From assembly GCA_963807225.1 (NCBI GenBank), contig CAWEAD010000008.1, positions 248,001 to 312,000 of the forward strand: a stretch of DNA of 64,000 nucleotides. Reading direction: 5' to 3'. Position numbers and translations under genes: made by a program. A model generated the notes under the pieces. It ran no database searches. It was not told the DNA's origin and saw only the letters and a program-made list of their open reading frames with translations. Below are positions 8,303 to 17,040 of this stretch, piece by piece. Origin of the DNA: JAGVGT01 sp963807225. GTDB taxonomy: Bacteria > Desulfobacterota > Desulfobulbia > Desulfobulbales > JAGXFP01. Each line of letters opens with the position of its first letter. Position 1 is the first letter of the stretch.

Positions 8303-8408
8303 TTTTTTTCAGCTGTAACTACCAATAACTAAAGGGAAATCCTGGCTCCCATCTGCTTAACCTGTTAATTTCTTGAAACATTTTCGCCTTTCTTGGGCCG
8401 GTTTATGT

Positions 8409-8414
8409 TATAAT
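8409..8414 (+). promoter_or_regulatory. TATAAT -10 candidate for carD
   Basis: A perfect TATAAT lies 58 nt upstream of the carD start in an AT-rich stretch. No convincing -35 box is seen at the right distance. Confidence 0.35.
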
Positions 8415-8472
8415 TGTATTTTCCAATAGAACCAGCCGGTTAAATGATCAGGTGAATTAGAGAGGTTGACAA

Positions 8473-8949
8473 GTGTTCAAATGCGGCGACATGGCAGTTT
8501 ATCCTGCCCACGGAGTTGGTAAAATCGAGTCCATCGAGCAAAAAAAAATTGGAGATCTGGAACAATCTTTTTACATCATGAAAATTGTCGATACCGGGAT
8601 GGTGGTCATGATTCCCACTTCGGCCAGCAGCACTGGGTTGCGTAATATCATCGCATCCGATCAAGTCGAAAAAGTTTACGACATTCTGCGCGAAAAGAAA
8701 GTTACCATCTCCTCACAACCCTGGAATCAACGCTACCGGGATTATATGCAGAAAATTAAAACCGGTTCCGTTTATGAGATTGCCGCGGTCTTGCGAGATC
8801 TAAATGTCCTGAGTGCCGACAAGACCCTGTCGTTCGGTGAACGAAAAATGATGGATACCGCCCGGAATCTACTGATCAAGGAAATCGCCATTGCCAAGAA
8901 GACCAAGGAAAAAATGGTCGAGGAGAAACTGGACGAAATCTTTTCCTGA
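8473..8949 (+). CDS. carD: CarD/CdnL-family RNA polymerase-binding transcription factor
   Basis: A 158-residue protein of the CarD_CdnL_TRCF family. The N-terminal Tudor-like RNA polymerase-interacting domain (FKCGDMAVYPAHGVGKIESIEQ) is followed by a helical C-terminal domain (YRDYMQKIKTGSVYEIAAVLRDL...LSFGERKMMDTARNLLIKEIAIA). In the family, the protein binds the beta subunit of RNA polymerase and stabilises open complexes at promoters such as those of rRNA genes. The start is a GTG preceded by AGAGG. It stands as a single gene with its own promoter candidate and terminator. Confidence 0.94.
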   Translation: MFKCGDMAVYPAHGVGKIESIEQKKIGDLEQSFYIMKIVDTGMVVMIPTSASSTGLRNIIASDQVEKVYDILREKKVTISSQPWNQRYRDYMQKIKTGSVYEIAAVLRDLNVLSADKTLSFGERKMMDTARNLLIKEIAIAKKTKEKMVEEKLDEIFS

Positions 8950-8971
8950 GTAAATTCGAGCTCATGAAGTT

Positions 8972-9003
8972 AAAGCCTGCCGGGATTCCGGGAGGCTTTT
9001 TTT
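8972..9003 (+). terminator. Rho-independent terminator after carD
   Basis: The arms AAAGCCT-CCGG and CCGG-AGGCTTT (one mismatched base on each side) enclose a 4-nt loop and run into a T-tract. Confidence 0.85.
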
Positions 9004-9125
9004 ATGTCCCGTCGGCTCAACCGAGATCCTGTCTTTCGGATATCCTGCTTGCCGGCGGCGTATCCCGAGGGTTATCTTATTCCGGTCTTGTTACGGATCG
9101 ATAAATCCGAGTTAAAAGGTTGAAC

Positions 9126-10079
9126 GTGAAAGTGGCTTTACATCAATTAACGGTCGACAACAGCCATCAACGACAACGACTGGATACTTATCTGGCTGAC
9201 GTCTTGTGCGACTCAGATCTGAGTCGTTCGCGGATCAAGAACCTGATCGAATCCGCTGCGGTTCTGGTCAATGGGGTTCAGGTTAAAACCTCTTACCGGC
9301 TCCGGGAGCTTGACCGAATAATGATTACGGTCCCGGAACCGGCGCCGAGCGAGCTCCGTCCCGAGGCAATTGAATTTCCCATCCTCCATGAAGATGAAGA
9401 TCTGCTGGTCATTTCTAAACCGCCGGGCCTGGTGGTTCATCCCGGGTGCGGGCACCAGAACGGGACCCTGGTGCACGGGCTTCTTTTCCATTGCGATGAC
9501 CTGGCCGGGGTCGGTGGTGAGGAGCGTCCGGGTATAGTGCATCGGCTGGATAAGGACACCTCCGGCATCCTGGTGGTGGCCAAGAATGACAGGGCCCATC
9601 AAGATTTACTGGGGCAATTCAAGGAACGACAGGTTACCAAGATCTACCGAGCCTTGGTTAATGGTCGGCCAGTGGGAGAAAAAGGCAGGATCGATCGACC
9701 AATCGGCCGCCATCCCGTCCAGCGCCGGAAGATGGCAATCAACGAGCGCCAGGGCCGGACGGCGACCACCAACTGGCGGGTGTTGGAAAGCTTTGCCGAA
9801 GGTTATACCTATCTGGAACTGGAACTGGAAACCGGCCGCACCCACCAGATCAGAGTCCATCTGGCGGCCCTCGGTCACCCGGTGACCGGGGATGAAATTT
9901 ATGGGCGGCAAAACCGGCAGCTCTTAAGCGAACTGGGAGTGAAGCGACATTGTCTCCATTCCTACCGCCTGGGATTCAGACACCCGAGGAGTGGCGAGAA
10001 TTTGCTCTTTACCGCCCCTCTTTGGCCGGACTTCCAGGCGGTGTTGGAATCGTTACGGCAAAGGGCGGGAGCGGCTTGA
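9126..10079 (+). CDS. rluD: Large-subunit rRNA pseudouridine synthase, RluD-like
   Basis: The enzyme converts uridines in 23S rRNA (positions 1911/1915/1917 in E. coli) to pseudouridine. It has an N-terminal S4 RNA-binding domain (QRLDTYLADVL...SRSRIKNLIESAAVLVNG, residues about 15-50) and an RluA-type catalytic domain with the catalytic Asp in HRLDKDTSGILVVAKND near residue 140 and LETGRTHQIRVHLAALGHPVTGD near residue 240. The length (317 aa) is usual. I chose the GTG 6 nt after AAAAGG; a TTG 6 nt upstream lies on top of that sequence. It is followed by coaE after one nucleotide. The precise target uridines cannot be read from sequence. Confidence 0.93.
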   Translation: MKVALHQLTVDNSHQRQRLDTYLADVLCDSDLSRSRIKNLIESAAVLVNGVQVKTSYRLRELDRIMITVPEPAPSELRPEAIEFPILHEDEDLLVISKPPGLVVHPGCGHQNGTLVHGLLFHCDDLAGVGGEERPGIVHRLDKDTSGILVVAKNDRAHQDLLGQFKERQVTKIYRALVNGRPVGEKGRIDRPIGRHPVQRRKMAINERQGRTATTNWRVLESFAEGYTYLELELETGRTHQIRVHLAALGHPVTGDEIYGRQNRQLLSELGVKRHCLHSYRLGFRHPRSGENLLFTAPLWPDFQAVLESLRQRAGAA

Positions 10080-10080
10080 G

Positions 10081-10731
10081 ATGGAACGGCAAAAACCATT
10101 GGTGATCGCTCTTACCGGCGGCATCGGTACGGGTAAGAGCACCTTGGGCGAGTTGTTCCGGCAACATGGGGCCAGACTGATCAGTGCCGATCAACTCAGC
10201 CGGGAACTGCTGGCACCGGGCGCCGAAGGGGCTGAATTAATACGACGGCAATTCGGGGAACGATTCTTTGCCGCTGATGGGGAGATCGATCGCGCCGGCC
10301 TGCGGCGGGCCATCTTTTTCGAACCTGAATTGCGCCGACAGCTTGATTCTTTGCTTCATCCCCTGATCCGAAAAAGAATCTTCGAGTTGCTTGCCCAACC
10401 CAAACGGACTTGGGATGAAGCCGTCCAGCCCCCTTTTTTCCAGGGGACAGTGGTGGAAGTCCCATTGCTTTTTGAAGTGGGCTGGCAGGATGATTTCGAT
10501 CGGGTGGTGGTGGTGCTGGCCGATGATCAACAGGCCCTCGCACGGTTGCGACAGCGAGACGGGGTGAGCCGCGCCGAGGCCGAGGCGGCCATTTCCGCCC
10601 AGATGCCGTTGCGCGAAAAGCTTACCCGGGCCGATTATGTCATCGATAACCGTGGCTCCCTGGCCGAAACGGCTCGGCAGGTTGCCGAGTTGATCGTTCT
10701 TCTCCAAGGTGGTGATTCCAACCCGGCCTAA
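10081..10731 (+). CDS. coaE: Dephospho-CoA kinase
   Basis: This is the last step of coenzyme A synthesis: ATP-dependent phosphorylation of the 3'-OH of dephospho-CoA. The P-loop is ALTGGIGTGKSTLGELF near residues 10-26, followed by the conserved ISADQLSREL and the LLHPLIRKRI and VEVPLLFEVGW motifs. The C-terminal part RQRDGVSRAEAEAAISAQMPLREKLTRADYVIDN is typical. It begins one base after the rluD stop, so the two are probably cotranslated. Its stop codon overlaps that of the convergent lipoprotein gene (CTAA). Other CoA genes (panC, panD, coaBC, coaD) are elsewhere in the window. Confidence 0.96.
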   Translation: MERQKPLVIALTGGIGTGKSTLGELFRQHGARLISADQLSRELLAPGAEGAELIRRQFGERFFAADGEIDRAGLRRAIFFEPELRRQLDSLLHPLIRKRIFELLAQPKRTWDEAVQPPFFQGTVVEVPLLFEVGWQDDFDRVVVVLADDQQALARLRQRDGVSRAEAEAAISAQMPLREKLTRADYVIDNRGSLAETARQVAELIVLLQGGDSNPA

Positions 10732-11732
10732 AAATCCCAACCCCAGAATTTGAGAAACTGCGGAAAATTCCAGATATTCGAGTCATTTCTGGACCAGAAT
10801 TTAAGACTGGTATAGAAGTTCACCCCGGTCTCCTCCGGCGGTCCCAAAGCCTTGTCCTGGCCGACTTCCGGGTCCAGAGCCCACCAGCTCATGAACAGCA
10901 GTTCCAGTGGTTTGCTGTTGCCCTTGACGTATCCCCGACGGCGACCCTCCCGTTCGAAAAAGGATACCTTGCGGTCGCCCAGTGGCAAAGCCTCGAGGTC
11001 GGCCATTGGCGCCAGCCCGGTGGGTGGATCGACTGCCCCCGCCGTCTCGCTTCCCTGGCGGAATTCGATCTTCATCACCCGGTGGGTTCTCCCTTTGATG
11101 GAGATTACCAGCCGGCCGTAAGGTTCTTGCTCCGGCAGATTCAGCCGGCCTGGCAGCATTTCCCCGTATATGTTCTGACCGTTCGACGGCCAGCCGGCCG
11201 GCCAGTATTCCCGGGGCAGTTTGTTGGTCGGAATCATGGCCAGGTAACAGCCGCAGGTATGCAGCGTGGTGATCAGCACCGGTTCTTCGCGGGCATTGAG
11301 AGTAACATAGACCAGTAATCCGACATTATTGCCCCAGGTCAGATGGGGCCAAGGGACTGCCGGAAAATGAATCCGGTAGATCAGATTGGTGTACTCACCC
11401 TTCTCTGTGGTGAATTTCTGCGTCAGGGTATAGATGGTCGGCCGGGATGTATCGATGAAGACTTCGTAATCATCGGTCGCTGTAGGGCGGGCCGTGGCGG
11501 CTCCGATGCGGTTATAGTCGAACTGATAGTCCCGCACCTCGAAGTGCGGGGCATAGCGCTGGAGCAGGATATTTTCACCCTCCTCGGCCAGCGGTCGATA
11601 GAGAGCCAGGTTCGATACCCGATCCGGTGCCGGTTCCCCGACAAGAGCGCACCCCCCCTGCAGACTCAGGAAGGAAATGAGCACAAAAGGCAAGGGCAAT
11701 AATTTAATGATATTAAACATGGTTGATCTCAT
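10728..11732 (-). CDS. Predicted lipoprotein of unknown function, 334 aa
   Basis: I do not recognise a named family. The N terminus is a lipoprotein signal: a basic start, the hydrophobic run IIKLLPLPFVLISFLSL and the lipobox LQGGC. The mature part is rich in aromatic residues and prolines (YRIHFPAVPWPHLTWGNNVG, TTLHTCGCYLAMIPTNKLP) and ends YTSLKFWSRNDSNIWNFPQFLKFWGWDF. No repeats or membrane segments follow the signal, so it is probably anchored in the outer or inner membrane facing the periplasm. ATGs at 11732 and 11720 are both possible. It lies 32 nt behind rtcB on the same strand and meets coaE tail to tail with overlapping stop codons. The CGC and nearby HT residues could bind metal, but this is a guess. 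Confidence 0.8.
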   Translation of the reverse strand: MRSTMFNIIKLLPLPFVLISFLSLQGGCALVGEPAPDRVSNLALYRPLAEEGENILLQRYAPHFEVRDYQFDYNRIGAATARPTATDDYEVFIDTSRPTIYTLTQKFTTEKGEYTNLIYRIHFPAVPWPHLTWGNNVGLLVYVTLNAREEPVLITTLHTCGCYLAMIPTNKLPREYWPAGWPSNGQNIYGEMLPGRLNLPEQEPYGRLVISIKGRTHRVMKIEFRQGSETAGAVDPPTGLAPMADLEALPLGDRKVSFFEREGRRRGYVKGNSKPLELLFMSWWALDPEVGQDKALGPPEETGVNFYTSLKFWSRNDSNIWNFPQFLKFWGWDF

Positions 11733-11764
11733 TTCTCATGAAATGATCTGTATTATTGGCGGCA

Positions 11765-12925
11765 TCAGCCTTTAACCACGGCCAAGGGAGTCAGTTCGAG
11801 TACTACTTCGACCAGATCTTCCTGGGCGTGGATCACCTGACCGATGTCCTTGTAGGCACCCGGGGCTTCGTCCAGGTCGCGGCGGCCCCGAAGGGCGTGA
11901 ATGACTCCCAGCCGGTCGAGTTTGGTTTTCTCCTGTTCCAGATCGAGGCTTCGCTGGGCCTCCTTGCGGCCCATCAGCCGGCCGGCGCCATGGGAGCAGG
12001 AGCGAAAGCTTTCCGGATTGCCCTGGCCGCGAACGATATAACTCTTACTGCCCTGGGAACCAGGGATGATCCCCAGTTCACCCTTGGCGGCACTGGTTGC
12101 CCCCTTGCGGTGGATGACGACCTCACGGCCGAAGTGGTTTTCCATGGCCGCGTAGTTATGGGCGATATTGATCATCTCTCCGAAGATCACCTCGCCCAGC
12201 ACCTCGGTCAGGGCCTCCTCGACGCGCTCCATCATCAACATCCGGTTACGAAGAGCAAACTCGACACAATAGCGCATCTCCGCCAGATAAATCCGGCCTA
12301 CCGCCGAGTCCAGTTCCAGATGGGCCAGTTGCCAGGCCTTGGGAATCGGACTGTGGGTCTTGCGGTTGATCTCGATGGCCAAATGGTTGTAGTGATTCGC
12401 CACCCGAAAGCCGAGGTTGCGGCTGCCGGAATGGACCATCAGCCATATTCGGCCATCGCTGCCCCGCTGGATTTCGATGAAATGGTTGCCGCCGCCCAGG
12501 GTGCCGACCTGATAGAGGGCGTTCCGGTACTCCTGTTCCACCATCGGCAGCTTACCCTGTGGAATGGGCAGCCGGCTTTGATCCTGGGCTGACTTGTGAT
12601 GGTTGAAGCCCAAAGGAATTTTTTTCCTGATCGCCTCAAGGATCTTTTTCAGATCATTTCGGTCTATGGCGGTCAGTGAGGTGGGAACCGCGCACATGCC
12701 GCAGCCGATGTCAACTCCGACCGCGTTGGGGATAATGACCCCGGAGGTGGCCAGTACCCCGCCGATGGGCATGCCGTATCCCTGGTGGGCGTCGGGCATG
12801 ATCGCTACATGATGGAAGACGAAAGGCAGGTTGGCCAGGTTCTTGGCCTGGGCCAGGGCTCCAGGCTCGATATCATCAAGCCAGAGCTTAATCGGGGTCT
12901 TTTCTGATTTGATTGTCTTTTGCAT
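11765..12925 (-). CDS. rtcB: RtcB family RNA ligase
   Basis: RtcB joins RNA 2',3'-cyclic phosphate or 3'-phosphate ends to 5'-OH ends, using GTP and Mn2+. The 386-residue length is that of the shorter bacterial RtcB type. Conserved motifs are VGVDIGCGMCAVPTSL near residue 75 (Asp and Cys metal ligands), LGGGNHFIEIQ near residue 155, MVHSGSRNLGF near residue 178, INIAHNYAAMENH near residue 265 and SCSHGAGRLMGR near residue 320, whose His is the guanylylated residue in characterised RtcB. No rtcR-type regulator or RNA cyclase gene is adjacent, so the role may be RNA repair, but substrate cannot be inferred. It sits between valS and the unknown lipoprotein. Confidence 0.93.
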   Translation of the reverse strand: MQKTIKSEKTPIKLWLDDIEPGALAQAKNLANLPFVFHHVAIMPDAHQGYGMPIGGVLATSGVIIPNAVGVDIGCGMCAVPTSLTAIDRNDLKKILEAIRKKIPLGFNHHKSAQDQSRLPIPQGKLPMVEQEYRNALYQVGTLGGGNHFIEIQRGSDGRIWLMVHSGSRNLGFRVANHYNHLAIEINRKTHSPIPKAWQLAHLELDSAVGRIYLAEMRYCVEFALRNRMLMMERVEEALTEVLGEVIFGEMINIAHNYAAMENHFGREVVIHRKGATSAAKGELGIIPGSQGSKSYIVRGQGNPESFRSCSHGAGRLMGRKEAQRSLDLEQEKTKLDRLGVIHALRGRRDLDEAPGAYKDIGQVIHAQEDLVEVVLELTPLAVVKG

Positions 12926-13004
12926 GGAGTCGCCGCCGGCCGGTTTTTTTATATTCGTCCCGGCTCCGTTCTCCAGATTCTATGGCAGGATCAACCATAA
13001 AGCA

Positions 13005-13034
13005 ACGGCCTGTTCCGGGTGGGGAGCAGGCCGT
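13005..13034 (-). terminator. Probable terminator after valS
   Basis: An 8-bp perfect stem (ACGGCCTG / CAGGCCGT) lies 49 nt beyond the valS stop codon. On the minus strand it is followed by TTGCTTTAT, a weak T-rich tail. Confidence 0.6.
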
Positions 13035-13082
13035 GCGGATGATTTTCCCAGGGACTGACGTCGGAGTTGATAAGTGCCGGGA

Positions 13083-15755
13083 TCAGGCCAGCTCCTCCAG
13101 ACGCGCCAGGCCTTCTGCGATTTTAACCAGTGAGGACTTGAGCAGGGTGATCTTTTCCCGTTCCTTCTCCACCACCTCGGGGGGGGCGTTTTTGACGAAT
13201 TTCTCGTTCTGCAGCTTACCTTCGGTGCGCTGCAGGTCCTGGCTGAGCTTGTCGCGATCCCGGGTCAGTCGGGTGGTTTCCTTGGCGATATCAACCAGTC
13301 CCTGCATCGGAATGAAAATCTCCAGATCCTCATAGAGCCCGGCGGCGGCGCCCTTGGGGCGGATACCTTCCGTGACTATGGTCAGGTCGGCGCAACGGGC
13401 CAGATTGATCACGGTGGCTGACTCGCCTTCAATCAGCTTGGCCCGATCAGGATCGGGGCAGATCAGGGTTGCCTCGATCCGGGCCGAGGGGGGCACCATC
13501 ATCTCGCTGCGGATATTGCGAATTACCCCGATCAACCCCATCAGGAGGGTGGCGGTGCGCTCGGCTTCCTGATCCTCGCGGATGGCGAGAGCCTCCGGAA
13601 ATGACTCGGTCATCAGCGAACTCCGCTCGCCGGGGAGAACGCTCCAGATTTCTTCACTGACGAACGGGGTGAGGGGATGGAGCAGCTTCAGGATTGTCTC
13701 CAAGACTTCCAGCAGTACCCGCCTGGTTTGTTTCTTGCGTGGTTGATCGTCGCCGTAGAGGTCGCCTTTGATCCACTCCAGATACCAGTCGCAGAACTCA
13801 TGCCAGATGAACTGGTACAAGGTCGAAGCGACATCGTTGAAACGGTACTCGTCCAGCGCGTTGCGGACCTCGCTCACCGCCTGGTTGGTGCGGCTGGTAA
13901 TCCAGCGATTGGGCAAAGTAAGAGCCTCTTGCGCGTGGTGCTCGTCGAGATCATCTTCGGTGATATGCATCAAGGCGAAGCGGGCGGCGTTCCAGATCTT
14001 GTTGATGAAGAATCGGTAGCCCTCGATCCGTTCCTCGTCCAGGCGGATTTCTCGGCCCTGGGCGGCGAAGGCGGCCAGAGTGAAGCGCAGGGCGTCGGTG
14101 CCGTAGGTGGCCATAACCTCCAGGGGGTCAATGACGTTGCCGGTGGATTTTGACATCTTCTTACCGTGCTTATCGCGGACCAGGGCGTGCAGGTAAACGT
14201 CGCGGAAGGGCACTTCATTCATGAAATGCAACCCCATCATCATCATCCTGGCGACCCAGAAGAAGAGGATATCGAAGCTGGTGATCAGCACCGAGGTGGG
14301 GTAGAAGGTCTTCAGTTCCGGGGTCTCCTCCGGCCAGCCCAGGGTCGAGAAGGGCCAGAGGGCCGAGGAGAACCAGGTGTCCAGAACATCGGTCTCCTGG
14401 GTCAACTCGGTACTGCCGCATTTGGGGCAGACGGTCGGATCGGTGGCGGCGACGATCAGTTCGCCGCACTTGTCGCAGGTCCAGGCGGGGATACGATGTC
14501 CCCACCAGATCTGCCTGGAGATACACCAGTCGCGGATGTTGTCCATCCAACTGTAAAAGGTGTTGTACCAGGTCTTGGGGTAAATGTTGATCCTTCCCTC
14601 GCGCACCGCGTTTACTGCCGCGTCGGCCAGGGGCCGCACCGAGACGAACCACTGTTCGGAGGTGATCGACTCGGCCACGGTATGGCAGCGGTAGCAGTGG
14701 CCGACCCCGTGCTGGTAAGGTTCGATCTTTTCCAAAAAGCCCAGGGCCTCGAGATCGGCAACGATCTGCCTGCGGCAGGCAAAACGCTCGAGACCGGCGT
14801 ACTTGCCGGCGTTTTCGTTCATCACCCCGTGGCTGTCCATGACCTTCAGGCGCGGCAGATTGTGGCGGTTGCCGATCTCGTAGTCATTGCGATCATGCGA
14901 GGGGGTAACCTTCAGGGCCCCGGTGCCGAAGTCCTTCTGCACGTAAGGATCAGTGATCACAGGGATGATTCGGTCGGTGAGCGGCAGTCTGACCGTCATC
15001 GCCGGCAGATTTTGATAGCGCTCATCCTCGGGATGGACCGCCACGGCGGTATCGCCCAGCATGGTTTCGGGCCTGGTAGTGGCGACCACCAGGTAGCGGT
15101 CGCCTTCGGTCAGGGGATAGCGGATGTGATAAAGCTTGCCGTCGGTGGGTTCGTGTTCCACCTCGTCGTCGGCCAGGGCGGTGTGGCAGCGCGGGCACCA
15201 GTTGACGATGTAGTCGCCCTTGTAGATCAGCCCTTCTTGGTAAAGGCGGACGAAGACTTCGCGCACCGCCTTCGACAAGCCCTCGTCCATGGTAAAGCGT
15301 TCCCGTTCCCAGTCGCAGGAACTGCCCAGTTTCTTGAGCTGGTTAACAATGGTGCCGCCCTTTTCGGCCCGCCAGTCCCAGACCCGATCGATGAACTGTT
15401 CGCGGCCCAGGTCGTGACGCGTCTTCCCTTCGCTGGCCAGCTGTCGCTCCACCACGTTCTGGGTGGCGATGCCGGCATGGTCGGTGCCGGGCACCCAGAG
15501 GGTATTGTAGCCGTCCATGCGTTTGTAGCGGACCAGGATGTCCTGCAGGGTATTGTTAAGGGCATGGCCGACATGCAGGACCCCGGTGACATTGGGGGGC
15601 GGAATGACGATGCTGAAGGATTCGCGGTCGGGATGGAGAGTGGCCGCCGCCTTGTTTTCCCGCTCCCAGACCGAAAGCCATTTTTCCTCGACTTCCTTGA
15701 ATTCATAGCCTTTGGCCAGCTCCGGCTTGGTGGGCGGGGTGCTTTGACTTGACAT
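13083..15755 (-). CDS. valS: Valyl-tRNA synthetase
   Basis: This class Ia synthetase charges tRNA-Val. In the 890-residue protein I see the HIGH-type motif PPNVTGVLHVGHALNNTLQD near residue 45, the editing (CP1) domain with TTRPETMLGDTAVAVHPED near residue 225, a Zn-binding insertion (CDKCGELI...CPKCGS), the KMSKS loop KHGKKMSKSTGNVIDP near residue 535, an anticodon-binding domain, and a C-terminal coiled-coil tail (TTRLTRDRDKLSQDLQRTEGKL...). The start is the ATG of MSSQSTPPTKPELAKGYEFKEVEEKW; an in-frame upstream extension lies inside dgt and is not family-like. It begins one base after the dgt stop, so dgt-valS is an operon. Confidence 0.97.
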   Translation of the reverse strand: MSSQSTPPTKPELAKGYEFKEVEEKWLSVWERENKAAATLHPDRESFSIVIPPPNVTGVLHVGHALNNTLQDILVRYKRMDGYNTLWVPGTDHAGIATQNVVERQLASEGKTRHDLGREQFIDRVWDWRAEKGGTIVNQLKKLGSSCDWERERFTMDEGLSKAVREVFVRLYQEGLIYKGDYIVNWCPRCHTALADDEVEHEPTDGKLYHIRYPLTEGDRYLVVATTRPETMLGDTAVAVHPEDERYQNLPAMTVRLPLTDRIIPVITDPYVQKDFGTGALKVTPSHDRNDYEIGNRHNLPRLKVMDSHGVMNENAGKYAGLERFACRRQIVADLEALGFLEKIEPYQHGVGHCYRCHTVAESITSEQWFVSVRPLADAAVNAVREGRINIYPKTWYNTFYSWMDNIRDWCISRQIWWGHRIPAWTCDKCGELIVAATDPTVCPKCGSTELTQETDVLDTWFSSALWPFSTLGWPEETPELKTFYPTSVLITSFDILFFWVARMMMMGLHFMNEVPFRDVYLHALVRDKHGKKMSKSTGNVIDPLEVMATYGTDALRFTLAAFAAQGREIRLDEERIEGYRFFINKIWNAARFALMHITEDDLDEHHAQEALTLPNRWITSRTNQAVSEVRNALDEYRFNDVASTLYQFIWHEFCDWYLEWIKGDLYGDDQPRKKQTRRVLLEVLETILKLLHPLTPFVSEEIWSVLPGERSSLMTESFPEALAIREDQEAERTATLLMGLIGVIRNIRSEMMVPPSARIEATLICPDPDRAKLIEGESATVINLARCADLTIVTEGIRPKGAAAGLYEDLEIFIPMQGLVDIAKETTRLTRDRDKLSQDLQRTEGKLQNEKFVKNAPPEVVEKEREKITLLKSSLVKIAEGLARLEELA

Positions 15756-15756
15756 G

Positions 15757-16824
15757 TTATTTAACGCTCCAGGGTTTAGGCAGAAATATATAGGTGTAAA
15801 GATCCAGGGCATAATGGTCGGTCATACCGGCGATGAAATCGCAGACCTTGCGCGCCCGGCTGGTGTCTTCACCGTAGTCGATGGAATTGTCGAAATAGTC
15901 GTCGTGATCCAGATAATAATCGTATAGTTCCCGGAGGATCTTCTCGCCCTTGACGAAGTCGTTGTGGACCCGGTGTGCCTCGTAGACATTCTCATAAAGA
16001 AAGGCGCGCAAATCGGTAACGGCGGTCAGCACCGGCGGGCTCATCACCAGGCGGGCGCCGCCGGCGTCCAGGGTATTGACGACCAGGTCGCGGACCATGG
16101 CCCCGAGCCGCGCCGAGTGAGTGTCGCCCAAGAGACGGCGGATATCGGCCGGGACGCTTTTTTCATCAAGAATGCCGGCCCGGATGGCGTCGTCCAGGTC
16201 GTGATTGACGTAGGCGATGATATCGGCCATTCGCACTAGCTGGCCTTCCTGGGTTATCGGCATTCCCTCTGGGGCGTCGGAGAGGATATCGCTTTTACCC
16301 TTGGAATGATTGATGATACCGTCGCGAACCTCGAAGGTCAGGTTGAGGCCGCGACCCTTTTTTTCCAGGATGTCCACCACTCGCAGACTCTGTTCGTAAT
16401 GGCGGAAGCCATCCGGGTACAGTTCGTTCAGCACCGATTCCCCGGCGTGGCCGAAGGGGGTGTGGCCGAGATCGTGGGCCAGAGCTATGGCCTCGGCCAG
16501 ATGCTCGTTTAGGCGCAAGGCACTGGCGACGGTTCGGGCAATTTGGGACACTTCCAGGACATGGGTCAGGCGGGTCCGGTAATGATCGCCGGTAGGAGCC
16601 AGGAAGACCTGGGTTTTGTGCTTGAGCCGCCGGAAAGTCTTGGAATGGATGATCCGGTCGCGGTCGCGTTGGAAGGCCATCCGGATGTCGCACTCCTCCT
16701 CCGGGTGCAGGCGCCCCTGGCTGTCGCGATTGAGACAGGCGTATGGCGAGAGAATTTGCGCCTCACGCTCCTCCATTTGCTCTCGGATGTTCCGGGGCTT
16801 TGTGATGTTTGGATATTCGGCCAA
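15757..16824 (-). CDS. dgt: Deoxyguanosinetriphosphate triphosphohydrolase-like protein
   Basis: HD-domain enzyme that splits dNTPs to deoxynucleosides and triphosphate. About 355 residues, typical of the shorter class of this family. It carries RIIHSKTFRRLKHKTQVF, the metal histidine in TRLTHVLEVSQIARTVASAL near residue 70, the HD pair in AEAIALAHDLGHTPFGHAGE near residue 95 and YEQSLRVVDILE. The start is uncertain. I prefer the TTG at 16824, which follows AGAGGTTAAC; another in-frame TTG is at 16848 and an ATG lies further in. The substrate specificity of these shorter homologues is not fixed by sequence. It is the first gene of the pair with valS. Confidence 0.92.
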   Translation of the reverse strand: MAEYPNITKPRNIREQMEEREAQILSPYACLNRDSQGRLHPEEECDIRMAFQRDRDRIIHSKTFRRLKHKTQVFLAPTGDHYRTRLTHVLEVSQIARTVASALRLNEHLAEAIALAHDLGHTPFGHAGESVLNELYPDGFRHYEQSLRVVDILEKKGRGLNLTFEVRDGIINHSKGKSDILSDAPEGMPITQEGQLVRMADIIAYVNHDLDDAIRAGILDEKSVPADIRRLLGDTHSARLGAMVRDLVVNTLDAGGARLVMSPPVLTAVTDLRAFLYENVYEAHRVHNDFVKGEKILRELYDYYLDHDDYFDNSIDYGEDTSRARKVCDFIAGMTDHYALDLYTYIFLPKPWSVK

Positions 16825-17010
16825 GTTAACCTCTGTCTTCTCTTTCAATTAATTGCGGGCTGCCGGATCCGGATTATTGCTTATCGACTCTTGAGCGGCT
16901 GACGCAAGGCCCAAAGAAGTTCAAAGGGGGATGGTAAATTTATTTAACCCTTAAGATATCTCGGGCTCGTTTCCCATGCTAGTCAGTTTGGCAGCCTGAA
17001 TAGCTAAAAG

Positions 17011-17036
17011 GGTTGAATTTACCGGTAAATACAACC
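17011..17036. terminator. 26-bp near-perfect palindrome at the end of the ABC-F gene
   Basis: The self-complementary core ATTTACCGGTAAAT is flanked by an A/A mismatch and the arms GGTTG / CAACC. It lies 4 nt beyond the ABC-F stop codon. On the minus strand the hairpin is followed by CTTTTAG, a poor T-tract, so a terminator is likely but a binding site is possible. Confidence 0.45.
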
Positions 17037-17040
17037 ATGG

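Noticed and set aside
14166..15752. 528-codon open frame on the plus strand opposite valS
   Set aside because: A mirror of the ValRS reading frame; the product is His/Gly/Val-rich with no family features.
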